In this document: positions 44,301 through 54,585 of the stretch, in pieces
How the letters are laid out: each line of letters begins with the position of its first letter
Position numbering within the stretch: the stretch's first letter is position 1
NCBI GenBank assembly: GCA_030620095.1
Contig: JAUTXW010001353.1
Coordinates: 124,001-188,000 of the forward strand
Source: Kuschelorhynchus macadamiae
Lineage: Eukaryota > Arthropoda > Insecta > Coleoptera > Curculionidae
Length of the DNA stretch: 64,000 bases
Direction of reading: 5' to 3'
The notes under the pieces: model-generated
What the model was told of the DNA's origin: nothing
What the model saw: the letters and a program-made list of their open reading frames with translations, nothing else
Databases searched by the model: none
Position numbers and translations under genes: made by a program

Positions 44301-46921
44301 TAGGGGCGTGCGGTGAAATTTTAAGAAAGGAAAGCAATTTTTAGAAACTTACCTATTTGTAATGTAATTCGATTCTTCGATCATTTTTTGCAAATTTGTC
44401 AATGACGTCATTATAAAAACGTCGATGCCCCGACATATTTTGGAGAAGTTTATTTTCAATGGACAACATCCATGTATGCGAAAGTCTCTCCTGCCCTGTT
44501 GAATTTCTCACGAAATTCTTTATACGTTTAAGTGTTGAAAAATTGCGTTCTACTGATGAACTTGTGGCAGGTATTGTCAATACTAATTCACACAATTTCG
44601 ACACTTCGGTGTAAGCATTTTCCAGCTCCTTGTCTTTTAAAAATTGCGTTAGTTCCTTAGCGTTATTTTTTTGCGCTAGTGTCATCTGTTTCGTAAATCA
44701 CTTTTAGTTCAGATCGCAGTAATACTCGGTCGAAGAACTGGCCATAATGCAGAAGAAGAGATTTAAACGCATCTTTTGGAAAAGTTTTTCCTTTAAATGC
44801 ATCAAAATTGCAGAGCTCGAGGAATTTAAAATCATTTAAACCGTTAAATCTATAGTTTATTTGTAGCTAAATTTGATCGATTATTTCATAAAAGAGGCAT
44901 CTGTATGATGTTTGAATATCTCCCACCTTGTCTGTTCGAAGACGCTTGGCTTGTGGCTCTACATTTAACGTCATCGTTTTCTGCCAAAATAGGTCAAAGT
45001 CATCTCTTTTTTGGCTTAACATGGACTTAAAAACATCCACTTTTTTTAGGCAAAAAGCAGTATCATTTGTTTTAGTTTGTAATATATTAAAAACACTGTC
45101 CGAGAATGGAAATATTTCTGAAAATATGTTCAACAAATAATTAAAATTAAAATCTCGTTTCAAACAGTCCAAAAACCCCCTCGAACTATTTATTACTTCT
45201 GAGTCCCTCGTTTCATTATTTTCTATTATATTCTCAAATAGTTCAATCAGTGGTTCACGATTTTCAAATACTGTTAACACAAGTCTACTATTATAGTTCC
45301 ACCAAGTAGGAGCTACTTTGGGCAATCGTTTGTGGACAATGGAGTTCAAAGCTTGTGTACGTTTTGTTGACTTGGAAAAAAAAAGCAGCTATGCCACTTG
45401 AAGTAACGAAAAATACTTTACACTCTTTAATGTGATAGATGGACTGGGATAAAACTAAATTTAATTTATGAGCAAAACAATGGACAAACACAGCACTTGG
45501 GAAAGTTTCTCGAACTTTAGCTTGCAGACCCCCTAATTGTCCTGCAGCTCCATCATAGCTTTGAGCAACTAATTTTTTCTCTCCATTAATTTCTTTAGTA
45601 ACGTTATAAACTACGGTATATAATGCATCTGCTGTTTTTATTTTTGTAATTTCGGACATATTCTTAAAACCTAAAAATCGCTCTTGAATACTTCCGTCTG
45701 TTTTAACGTAACCTATTAGTATAGACAATTGGCTAAAATTAATGATATCAGTTGTTTCGTTCAGAACAATAGCAATGAACCGCGCTTCGCCATTCTCCTA
45801 CTTAATTCTTTTTAGAATAATGGTTGCAACAGCGGAAATTAAATCATTCTGGATTCGATTCGACGTTCCGCGATTTAAGCAATCATCATATTTAGCCATT
45901 AAACTAAGTAAGTCTTGAAAATTTCCTCTATTTGAAGAAACCCTTGTTTCGTCATGACCTCTAAATCCCAATTCGTGCTGTCAGAGAAAACAAACAACAT
46001 CGATAAGTCTTCTTAATATTTGCCTATTTTTATCGACTAGTTCATTGTGTCGGCGGTGACTAATTTCCAATTGTTTATTAAGGGTGTGTCCAATTCTGGT
46101 TTTGCCGAAGACTTTTTCTTTTATGACGGCCTGCAAATGCGCTTTGGACATAATGTGTCTTTTTACAGCTATAAATTGTTTAAATCGGAAAAACCAGTTT
46201 TATTCCAGAGACCTTTTTCATTTTCAAAAAGTAAACATGGCCAACAAAATAATTTACTTATATTTTCACACCCTGTTAGCCATTTAAATTGTTCGTATTG
46301 TTTTTCCGGATAAAAATATCTAATACAATTTTTCATTTTTGTGGTTAAATTTTTCATAGGCGGTTTTGGCCTTCCTTTGGAAATTATTTGAAGCTTATCA
46401 GCAAAGTTTAATGTTGAAAATCCCTTTATTATTAAGATACACCACACATTCACACACTCTTCTTACTAAATTCTCCAACATTATTAACGTTATTACTGAC
46501 AGCCGAAGTTGACGGTATTTGCATATCCACGTCCGTATTATTATTTTCCATATCGCACCATGCACAACGCGACGTTCGTTCAAACAAAGTTAGCTTCCGC
46601 CCCCACTTAAAGCACGCGACTCAAATGCGAAAATTGCAAACAGCCGGTGGAAAGTTCAATAACCTCTGACTCGATTCACAGGAAATCAAGCATGCAGGAC
46701 TTGGCTGCAGAGAAGCTAGCGGCCCGCATAGGTTCTATTGTGGCTCGGTCGAAGTCAAGGCCGCATTTATTATGGGCTTGATAATTAAGATAACATTTTA
46801 GCATTTTTAATATAAACTAAATTAATCGTTTCCTATTTCAAAAATTACATTATAGAATATGTTTTGTAATTTTTTTTGGGGAAGCACTGCTTTCCTTGCC
46901 TCCATGCTCTGCACGCTCCTG
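44301..46921 (-). mobile_element. hAT element (DUF4371/ZMYM1-like), complete ends
   Basis: A 2.62-kb element. TIRs are TAGGGGCGTGC at 44301 and CAGGAGCGTGC (minus strand) ending at 46921, flanked by an 8-bp duplication. It encodes a TTF-type zinc finger, a DUF4371 domain and a hAT dimerisation domain. It sits inside the Tigger transposase gene. A second, older, truncated copy is at 4985-5762. Confidence 0.9.
44353..46551 (-). pseudogene. hAT transposase with TTF-type zinc finger and DUF4371
   Basis: The start is taken as the ATG at 46551 (MENNNTDVDMQIPSTS). A TTF-type zinc finger follows: IRYFYPEKQYEQFKWLTGC, KLFCWPCLLF and GLWNKTGFSDLNNL (46360-46169). Frames then give HNELVDKNRQILRRLID, ELGFRGHDE, FIAIVLNETTDI, SILIGYVKTDGSIQERFLGF and LVAQSYDGAAGQLGGLQAKV (45728-45291), the DUF4371/RNase H-like core, with VHCFAHKLNLVLS. 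The C-terminal frame (44685-44353) holds VLTIPATSSSVERNFSTLKR and LSHTWMLSIENKLLQNM, the dimerisation domain. Frameshifts near 46450, 46040-45730, 45380, 44870 and 44690 inactivate it. It would catalyse cut-and-paste transposition. ZMYM1-like host proteins share this architecture. Confidence 0.85.
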
Positions 46922-46929
46922 TTTCCCAT
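46922..46929. repeat. hAT target-site duplication, right copy
   Basis: TTTCCCAT next to the right TIR; partner of TTTCACAT at 44293-44300. Confidence 0.85.
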
Positions 46930-47026
46930 ATCTCATTTAACCCGTTTTTTCGGTTCTATATTTTTTAATGGTTTCTTTCATGTCCGTCTCTGACCACTGG
47001 CCATATTTAAGGCCTTCTCGGACCAT

Positions 47027-47429
47027 TTTGTAAAAAGAAATAGAAATAAGTATCCTATATTGTACCAGTACAAATTAGGCAACTTATGAGTGGTACAAAT
47101 TAGAAACAAACAGTTATTTCTAAGGTTTACGAAGTTATTGCCGGTTTGAGGTTAATCAAAATATAAAAATAGTAAAAACATTGTTCAAAGACTAATTGTT
47201 TGTTAAAAACAGAATATGACATTTTGTCTTAAAGCTTATGCAAAAATGTGAAACTTAAAACAAACAACTCGGTTTTTCACTGCCGGTAACTTTACTACAC
47301 CTGTGATTTCTTACACTCTCACTATTTCCAGATATAACTTTCCAATTTAATACATAGATAGCTCCATACACAAAAGATTTCCTTAATATTAAAGTGGTAC
47401 AATTTAGGAGGCCGTACAATTTAGGATAC
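47027..47429. promoter_or_regulatory. Tigger 5' leader with subterminal repeats
   Basis: It holds CCTATATTGTACC at about 47053, GTACAAATTAGGCAAC at about 47067, GTGGTACAAATTAG at about 47090, GTGGTACAATTTAGG at about 47394 and CCGTACAATTTAGG at about 47412. The first is the same orientation as the motif at the opposite end; the last two are inverted. No coding sequence is seen before the ATG at 47026. Confidence 0.5.
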
Positions 47430-47496
47430 TATGTAAAATGTGAAAACAATACAATTTCTTACAAACTCTTCCACCATATTTGTTTAACAACACGTA

Positions 47497-47526
47497 ACAT
47501 GTTTCGCTACACAGTCACTTCTTCAG
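47497..47526 (-). other. Hammerhead-like core next to a PLE fragment
   Basis: Minus strand: GTCTGAAGA, then AGTGACTGTGTAGC and GAAACATGT. CTGAAGA and GAAAC both fit the hammerhead boxes, but the intervening stem is poor. It lies downstream (minus strand) of the PLE endonuclease arm at 47680-47784, the place where a PLE terminal repeat is expected. Confidence 0.45.
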
Positions 47527-47784
47527 ACGTAACATCTCGAATAAAAAAACTTAAAAAGTAAGGGAATATTTATATAACTTAACTTATATAACGTTTTTTA
47601 AGTACCAGCTATAAACTGCAGCTACCTAAAATTATTAAAACGTATATAACAAAGATGAGCTGTTGAGATCTACATGATTGTTTAACAAACAATTTGAACT
47701 TTTATTCATAAAGATTTCAGTTGATGATCCTTATGTTTTTGTGTAAAATTTTAAATTTTTTATCAAAAATATGACCGGTCCCAA

Positions 47785-47788
47785 TTAA
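47785..47788. repeat. piggyBac target TTAA, left
   Basis: TTAA directly before CCCTTTAAAG; partner at 50924-50927. Confidence 0.8.
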
Positions 47789-48509
47789 CCCTTTAAAGTT
47801 CTTTGATATATAGGTATTACCACCAAAATCACCATGTCAAATTCATCCGCCTTCATTTAGTGTTGCAAACAGCCTTTAGTAGCTTGTGATACTTCCAACG
47901 GTACGGACGTTAGCGACAAAGTGGTACAACGTATATACCAAAGACTTTTAACGCCAACAAAAATTAGGTTATTTTATGTTTTTGGATATATTTTTGTTTA
48001 TATTTATAAGAAATATTACTTTATGTTTATTTAATTGCTAAAGATTATCTATAAATATTTACTAAGTAACGTAAGGTTAGTTTCGGAAGCCCAAGGCATA
48101 ATTTTAGAAGTAAAAACATAATTTCTTTGCAACAATAAAATTTTTTTATGATTTGTATACAAATTTTATTTGATTTTTTACAAAATTTCTATGCTTCTTT
48201 ATATATTCTTCTTTTGATAGAACTTCTATATATGCTTCTAAATAGGGAACCTGTTAAAATTTTTTCTTATTTTTGTTGCGCTAGGAAAATTTTAATCATT
48301 TTATTGACCAAGGTATGATTTTATGAATTTGCAATTCTTTAGTGGTAATAAATAAACGATAAAATGCATTGTCATTATTGTTTTCGTGGGGCCTTTTTGG
48401 GAATGTATTGTTATAAATCATGGTAATGAGGTCTCATTTAGTTTATACTATACCAGGTGTCCCGTATTTATTATGCTGTTACCAGATTTTAGGGTAATTT
48501 CGAAATTAT

Positions 48510-50402
48510 TTGATCATTGTGGGTGGTGTGTGCAATTTTATGCCTAGGGTTGTTTTTAGAATAATAAATGCACCAAAAGACAAATGGTTCTGGAAAAGGC
48601 CACTGACTGAACAGGAGTTGCTGGGGGAGTTGAAAATAACCGAGGAGCAAGCGGAAAATTCTGACTTTGGTGGCGATTCGGATGCAGATGACCAATTTCA
48701 TTGCCAAGCGTCCTCAAGCATGCAATATTCAAGAGGATCAAACACACCTTCTTCCAGTTGGTGCTCTGAAGTTAGTTTGTCGCCAGCAATTGAAAATTTT
48801 ACGCCAAGAACTACAAGGAAAGGGGCTAAACCGGATGGGCCAGATTCTCCAACTCCTTTGAAAAATACATTATTATCTTTTGATAGTGATGACGATGTAG
48901 GTGTAGAAGAAGTAGAAGAAGAAGTTAAGCAGTTTCCCGTCTGGTCAAAAATGCCTGTGCCTCTTACAAGATACATAAATTATATTTTTTCCGAGGAAAC
49001 TGGTCCCACGATAGAGGTATAGTAATATAACTTTGTCTACTTTATAGACAAGACCATTTTCTTTTTAGGTTGAGTCTGAAAAGCCAGATTTTTTTGAAAT
49101 TATGTTCACTCAAAATTTTATGGAATACTTTGTTCAACAATCAAATCTCTATGCCGAACAAATGAAAATAAATTTACAACTTACCGTGGAAGAACTGAAG
49201 GCTGTTTTAGAAATACTTATCATAATGGGACTCGACCATTATTTTCACTGAGGCTTTATTGGTCACGTAATCGAAATTTCTACAAACAGAGAATAATAGA
49301 AGTTTTTCCTGTAAAGAGATTTTTAAAAATACTTAGATGTTTACATCTAAATAATAATCAGAATATGCCAGCTCGTGGGACGCCTAACTGTGACAAACTC
49401 TACATGATTACACATTTTTCGAAGGTATATTCTAAATCTTTCACTCTAAGTAGAAACGTGGCCATAGATGAGAGCACGATTGGTTTTAAGGGTCGTACAA
49501 GCCTTAAGCAGTATATGCCCATGAAGCCTGTGAAAAGGGGCTTCAAAGTGTGGGCCCTGGCTTGTTCCGAGACAGACTACTTATACGCATTTGACGTATA
49601 CCAAGGGAAAGAGCAGGCTGGGTCAGACACTCTAGGAGAACGAGTTGTTTTGAAATTGCTTGGAACTTTAGAAAATAAAGGTTTTTGTGCCTATTTTGAT
49701 ATTTTTTCACAACAATTCCACTTATGAAAAAATTAGCCGACAGATCATTATTTGGATGCGGAACTATTTACCAAACAAGGAAGCATTTTCCAAAAGGAAA
49801 ATTAATCGAAGATAAAAAATAGCGATGGGTAAGTCGGATTTCGCGGTTGGTGAAGAGATTTCTATTACCAAGTGGAAACAGTTTGTAGCAATATGCATCA
49901 TGCCGCAGACACTGGACAAGTGCTTGGTACAAATAAAACTGGCGAAAGAGAGACTGTTGCATGCCCTAGATCTATTGTTGATTACAACAAATTCATGGGA
50001 GGTGTCGACCGCTTTGACCAAAGGTTTAAGTCATACTGCGTAAGTTGGAAGAGTAGGAGATGGTGGATAAAATTCCTGTATTACTTTATCGATTCTAGCA
50101 TTGTCAATTCATAAATCATTTACACACAAACTATCAAAAAAAGCAATCCCAGAAAGAAACTACTGAAGTTTCAAAGCTTTCTTGCTGATCAATTGATCGT
50201 GCACTTTACATTTAAGAAAAAGACAGGTCTAATACCATTAAAAAATTATTTTGGAAATACTTTACATTTTTCAGTGAAAACCACAAAACTGAGATGCCAA
50301 CAATGCAACAAACTTGGTATTCAAAGAAGGAGTAATTATATGTGCGGTGAGTGCCAAGTTGCTTTACGCGTCGAATGTTTTGGTCTTTACCATAATTCCT
50401 AG
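48510..50402 (+). pseudogene. piggyBac transposase with C-terminal zinc finger
   Basis: The N-terminal frame (48510-49022) is acidic and low-complexity after WFWKRPLTEQELLGE, then ends VWSKMPVPLTRYINYIF. A later frame continues KPDFFEIMFTQNFMEYFV, NLYAEQMK and LTVEELKAVLEILIIMG. At 49365-49727 come RNVAIDESTIGFKGRTSLKQ, with the first catalytic Asp, then MPMKPVKRGFKVWALACSE and GFCAYFDIFSQQFHL, with the second Asp. From 49895: SIVDYNKFMGGVDRFDQRF, with the further acidic position, and WWIKFLYYFID. The C-terminus is a cysteine-rich domain (LRCQQCNKLGIQRRSNYMCGEC to 50402). The gene is broken by frameshifts near 49030, 49240, 49730 and 50120. The catalytic residues look preserved. Length and order match the family. 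Confidence 0.88.
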
Positions 50403-50923
50403 TTTTATAGCTATACCCATTTTGTTTGGTCGTTGGATAAATTAACTGTTAAGTTTGTTAGTTTAGTTTTAATTGTTTTTTTTATTTAGAAATCACATGT
50501 TTTGTTTACTAGTTTCGTTTGATTTAGTTTATTATAATATTGTTATAAATCAGTTACAAACATGTATTGAGTTTGATATTTTCTATTTATCTGATTCTGT
50601 CAACATTTGGTTCTATGTATTTGTGACTTTTTTTGCCTAATAAAAGACAAATATAGACTTGTGTAGAATTTGTGTAAAATTAGATTATTTAAACTAAATC
50701 ATTCAAAAGTAGTATGATGTGGTAAACCGTTATACCAGCGAACATTTGTTACATATTTGGTCTTTAATGGTCTCTGGTAAAATGGTTTACCGGATAATAT
50801 GAGGTAAAAAAAGATATAAATCGCGAATGTTAGCCAGGAATTATGTTTTAGGACCTTCAAGAGACTGCATAATTAATGTTTTTTATATAAAATATTTTCC
50901 AGATAATTTTGCCCGCTAAAGAG
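50403..50923. other. piggyBac 3' non-coding region
   Basis: AT-rich tail between the transposase stop and the right terminal repeat. It includes a GGTCTTTAATGGTCTCTGG phrase near 50760 and no coding similarity. Confidence 0.6.
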
Positions 50924-50927
50924 TTAA
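50924..50927. repeat. piggyBac target TTAA, right
   Basis: TTAA directly after CGCTAAAGAG, the right terminal repeat; partner at 47785-47788. Confidence 0.8.
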
Positions 50928-51599
50928 GTGGTTAGCATAATTGGATTCGGTTTTTCCCTTGATGAAACATTTATAGCGTTCGTCTATTCTTTTACCAAAA
51001 TATCTGACTATTTGACCTATATAAGTTTTTGTTACAATCTCTACAGTTTAGTTGGTATACACCCGTTGATTCAAGTTTATCAATTTTTTGTTTTATTACT
51101 CCTTATGTACTTACTTAAAGAATTATTTGCTTTATATGCTATTCTAATATCTAAACCAAATAGCTCCAAAATTGGTAAATTTATAAACAGTTTAGACGTT
51201 CGAATAGCATATAAAACAAATATTCTTTTATATAAAAAATAATAAAACAAAATCTGATATACTTGAGCAATCAAGTGTATAACCAACTAAACTATGGAGA
51301 TAACAAAATGTATATAGGTCAAACATGCAGCTATTTTGGTAAAGAAATGGACGAACACAATAAATGTTTCATTAAGAGAAAAACCGAATCCTATAATTCT
51401 GCTAACCATTCATACTTTTTGATAAAAAAATAAACAAAGCAAATAAGTGGCAAGTTGGAACACTGGAATTTTTAGAAATAAATAAGCTCAAACGTGTTGT
51501 TAAACAAATATAGTGGCAGTGTTACGGATTTTCACCGAGTATCGGCTGACACAATGATATAATTATATAACATTTTATGTAATCTGACTTACTCAAAGT

Positions 51600-51770
51600 G
51601 GTTTCACGTGAGGCGAAATTGTATGGAAGTTCGGAAAACAAAAACGTGCTGTCACGCGTGAGGTTGGCGACGTCAGGTGACAGAACGCATATTTTACGCG
51701 TGACGTGAGTTTATGTAATAGAACGTGAACATACGTGACGTAATAGCAGTCTGTTTCCGCGTTTCCGTCT
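51600..51770. repeat. ACGTGA-rich palindromic segment, copy 2
   Basis: It is rich in ACGTGA/TCACGT half-sites (CACGTGA, CACGCGTGA, GACGTCAGGTGACAG, ACGTGACGT). CTGTCAC near 51647 and GTGACAG near 51677 are a perfect 7-bp inverted pair. The minus strand of 51727-51756 matches 41746-41773 in about 26 of 28 positions (GCGGAAACAGA, TGCTAT, ACGTCACGT). Confidence 0.6.
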
Positions 51771-52647
51771 TTATCATCTTTTTGTTGCTTTTATATTGCG
51801 ACTGCGAGTTAAAAACTCTGTTTTCTAGTACCTTATAGTAGAATGGATTTTCCTCTGAGACATATCCTGACTTAAGCCTTGTCCTGATTCTTATAAAAAT
51901 ATGTTCTGAAGCATTTGATTAAAATTAAATACTAAAATTTCAACTCTAAAAATAACAATGTATTAAAAGTGATGGAATATTTTATCATTTTTTCTGTGTG
52001 CTTCCTTTAAATTTATTTATGACGGTTATTTCCACACCGTTTATCTATTAAGATTCGCGTAGTACTCAGTGTGTTCCGCCTGCCTTTATTACCTCCGGTT
52101 CATGCGATAAGTGTCATAAACTCTACATTTTAATTGATTATCTTTATAGCAAAAGTTATATTCAAGATATAAACTGGAAGTTTTATGGAAGGTAAAACTT
52201 TCAGCAGAATTTGAATGGAATTTTTAATTTAAGAATTTTATGTAATCCATTTTAAGCGAAAAAAAATTGTTTAGTGACAATTTAAATTTTGTGAAGCTGC
52301 ATTTATTTTTAAGATTTGTCTTATGCATTTTTCGATAAGATTAGGCCCCCTGCTCCAGTTAATTTAGTTTTTAAGTTTTTAATTTTTAGGTATATAAGTT
52401 GCTTTGACCAAGCATGTCAAAAAGTAATAAATAATTTTTACACCATTAATTAATTATTAAAGCTCCAATACGTATATAGATTTCTTGCTAATTATAAAGT
52501 TTAGTGGAGTAGAAAGGTAGGCAATACACAGGAAATCAAGGGAGGGTCCTTGTCGATTTTCGTGTTGTCTGATAGATAATGATATTCAATCTAGGTTAAT
52601 TAAAATTGGAGGCGAACCATTGTTGTATGCCACGTTTTTTCGACACT
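51771..52647. other. No gene seen
   Basis: AT-rich sequence with no coding similarity noted. Confidence 0.4.
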
Positions 52648-53245
52648 AACCCCGGTATTCCCTAAAGAGGTTTAAATTTCGACCAGATTAACTTGACAGT
52701 TTAAGATGACATCCACAACCATGGAACAAACTAGGAAATCCAAGAACCTGGCTTCCTATTGTCCTAATACGATCGTATTTCATTGTTAAGCTGGAATAAA
52801 AATGTCTGATTACGAGAAAAATACCTATAACATACTTGGTAGTTGGTTGGGGAACCGGCAGAAATATAAATAAAATAAGCTTCTACTGTATTCCTCGTGC
52901 CCCCAATTTTCAGTCTTTTCTTCATTTAAATGAGATTCTAAGAAGGACGCAAGAAAGGTAAGTTTGATTGTTGAAAATATTCATCTGGGTTGTTTTCGTG
53001 TTTTCAATTAGCAGTAACGATCTTCTGCCCTTTTTGGGATTTCTGCTGTAGTCGTTTTTACGTGCATGGGAAATTGCTCGATGTGTCAAAATCAGCTATG
53101 GAGGGCACACATCACGTGGTTTGGAACCTCTAATAGCTTTTTCTAAATATCATAATTACAAAATTCACAGTGAATTAAGTAAAATATAATTGGCGAACTG
53201 AATGTCCTAACTGACAATTAGCCTTGGCTTTAGAGAACCTGGGGT
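52648..53245. mobile_element. Longer relative of the MITE at 2076-2287
   Basis: The left end GGTATTCCCTAAAGAGGTTT matches the MITE terminal repeat, and AACTTGACAGTTTAAGATGACAT follows as in the MITE. At the right, GGCTTTAGAGAACCTGGGG (about 53227) is a diverged inverted counterpart. Internal GGCGAACTGAATG matches GGCGAACTAAGAG of the first copy. About 380 bp of extra internal sequence is not explained. Confidence 0.5.
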
Positions 53246-53769
53246 AGTTGTCCTTAAATGTTATGCAATCTAACATTTTTCAAAATAACACACGAAAGAG
53301 TGGAAATCATTACGGTAAGCCTTTAAAATCAATGTTAGACACAGAGAACTTTAAATGTGTGAGGAATGTCTGAATACTTTTAAATAACATACAATTATGA
53401 GAATTTTTAATGTAAAATAAATTTAGTCATTTAATCAACAAGTTTGTTCCCCAATCTGTTTATGATGTCTAGTTAAAGAAAACATCAGCATTATTATTTT
53501 TACTTTTATCTGAGATCTAATCAAAACTAAATTTTTTAAACGCTACCTAATATGTTAATTAATTTCAAAACTAACTTTTTAAGTGTACGATTTATTGGAT
53601 AGGGCCGCGTCGTTAGTTTATTTCGAAATAGTTGTTAAAAAAATATGCGGTTTCTATTTGAAATAAAGTTAAAATATAGTATATTGCAAAAATATTGAAA
53701 TATCTGCTGAGTTATTCCACTTATTTGGTATTGTCGCTAAGTATATACATCCAATAATGCCAAGATATT

Positions 53770-53925
53770 AAAACATAAAAATAGAGCAATCTATAAAATC
53801 GCCAGCTCCTCTACTTCCCATACGAGAAGAATCCTAAGTAAATCAAGAATTCAAATTCCAGAATTTTTTATATTTCTTTTTCATGGGCGAGTCTACTAAT
53901 TTTATAAGAGAATATCTAAAAACTA
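53770..53925 (+). pseudogene. Possible LINE RT C-terminal fragment
   Basis: One consistent plus-strand frame reads NRAIYKIASSSTSHTRRIL, then SKSRIQIPEFFIFLFHGRVY. The pattern xRAIxxI, then HTxxxL, then a hydrophobic IxxIPEFF segment resembles the region after the YGLxFWG box in jockey/CR1-type LINEs. It is short, decayed and lacks catalytic motifs. The open frame at 53973-54245 downstream is not recognised but could be its continuation. Confidence 0.35.
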
Positions 53926-54585
53926 GTACCTTTAACGGGGTAATAATCAATTATTATAAAATAAGATTTTGATTGCCATACGATGCAATAAGCTCTATAG
54001 ACCAGTTAAATTATTACTTAAATATATTAAATAGAGAGGAAAATGTGTTTATGATGAATGTTTTTTTTTCTTTTATCATGACAAGTGAAAGAATTAAATT
54101 TATCCATGTATGTAACCATCTAAATTTGAATTCTAAAAAGTTTTATAAAATATGTATTTATTTTTTGGAAAAAAGACTCCTTGGGAGTATTTATAGAACG
54201 TTACTGAATAAAACACCCCTTAAAGTAGTGTCTATTAAATATTAATAAAATAAATAGCCATATGTATTTCAGGGATTTCCGTTTAAAACACATAATGATG
54301 TTAGCGTTTATTTAAAATTTGTATTTCTGGTTTCAACTTTGTATAGATGAGTCTCATATTTAACATAGAAAGTCACTGATTTTTATCTGTTATTTTTATA
54401 GTTAGTAATTATAAAATAATGAAAAATATTAAATAGTGTACAAAAACATATTTCTCTGCGGAAACTCCCAATTTTTACTTTATTTATTCATTTTTTAATT
54501 GAAATATGATACATTCACAACACACATTTTTTTTGACTTCTATAAAACCATTTGAATGTGAAACGTAAAAAAGTTCGGGTGAAAA

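Larger units (their letters stand above)
42700..47026 (-). pseudogene. Tigger/pogo transposase with C-terminal PHD finger, interrupted
   Basis: The start is the ATG at 47026: MVREGLKYGQWSETDMKET, the psq-type HTH. The reading frame is cut at 46922 by a hAT element and resumes at 44300 (EMYNVPKSTFKRHL). Next come KKWFYRFMKRHSNISLRQPE (CENP-B/Tc5-type DNA binding) and the DDE_1 core: NANESG, where the first catalytic Asp of NADES is Asn; LLVLDGHTTHSKNL with the second Asp; and LPGHTTHRLQPLDVAVF with the third (43328-43711). The C-terminus (WYCQVCDECK, MIQCTKCKNWSHEACV) is a PHD-type zinc finger near 42720-42830. Frameshifts near 43850, 43720 and 43320-43210 add to the damage. The enzyme would move the element into TA sites. 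Confidence 0.85.
42318..47429 (-). mobile_element. Tigger/pogo DNA transposon, split by a hAT element
   Basis: The outer ends AAGTCACCTATATTGTACC (plus strand at 42318) and GTATCCTAAATTGTACG (minus strand from 47429) form a short inverted terminal match, each bordered by TA, the dinucleotide target expected for this superfamily. Without the 2.6-kb hAT insertion it is about 2.5 kb, normal for Tigger. It encodes a DDE_1 transposase with an added PHD finger, common in insects. Confidence 0.8.
47789..50923 (+). mobile_element. piggyBac transposon with TTAA flanks
   Basis: A 3.1-kb element. The left end CCCTTTAAAG and the reverse complement of the right end, CTCTTTAGCG, form the short inverted terminal repeat typical of piggyBac, each next to TTAA (47785-47788 and 50924-50927). 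It contains a decayed transposase gene. It is inserted in the left arm of a PLE palindrome. Confidence 0.85.
47680..51515. repeat. Inverted pair of PLE GIY-YIG fragments (palindrome), split by piggyBac
   Basis: The left arm (47680-47784 plus 50928-51152) is the reverse complement of the right arm (51188-51515), with a 35-bp spacer. Both arms encode part of the GIY-YIG endonuclease: on the plus strand NKMYIGQTCSYFG, KEMDEHNKCFIKRKTE and SANHSYF from 51308, then KWQVGTLEFLEINKLKRVVKQ. The left arm reads the same on the minus strand. Matching across the gap (TGTTTAACAA, TTTTTATCAAAAATATGA, then GGTTAGC) shows that the left arm was continuous before piggyBac inserted. Confidence 0.75.

Noticed and set aside
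48698..48976. 92-codon minus-strand ORF
   Set aside because: It is antisense to the acidic N-terminus of the piggyBac transposase, and its serine-rich content mirrors the acidic codons on the plus strand.
41735..51770. Single 10-kb element (Maverick type) bounded by inverted CACGTGA segments
   Set aside because: The interior is explained by separate nested elements with their own ends, and no polymerase, integrase or capsid gene is visible.
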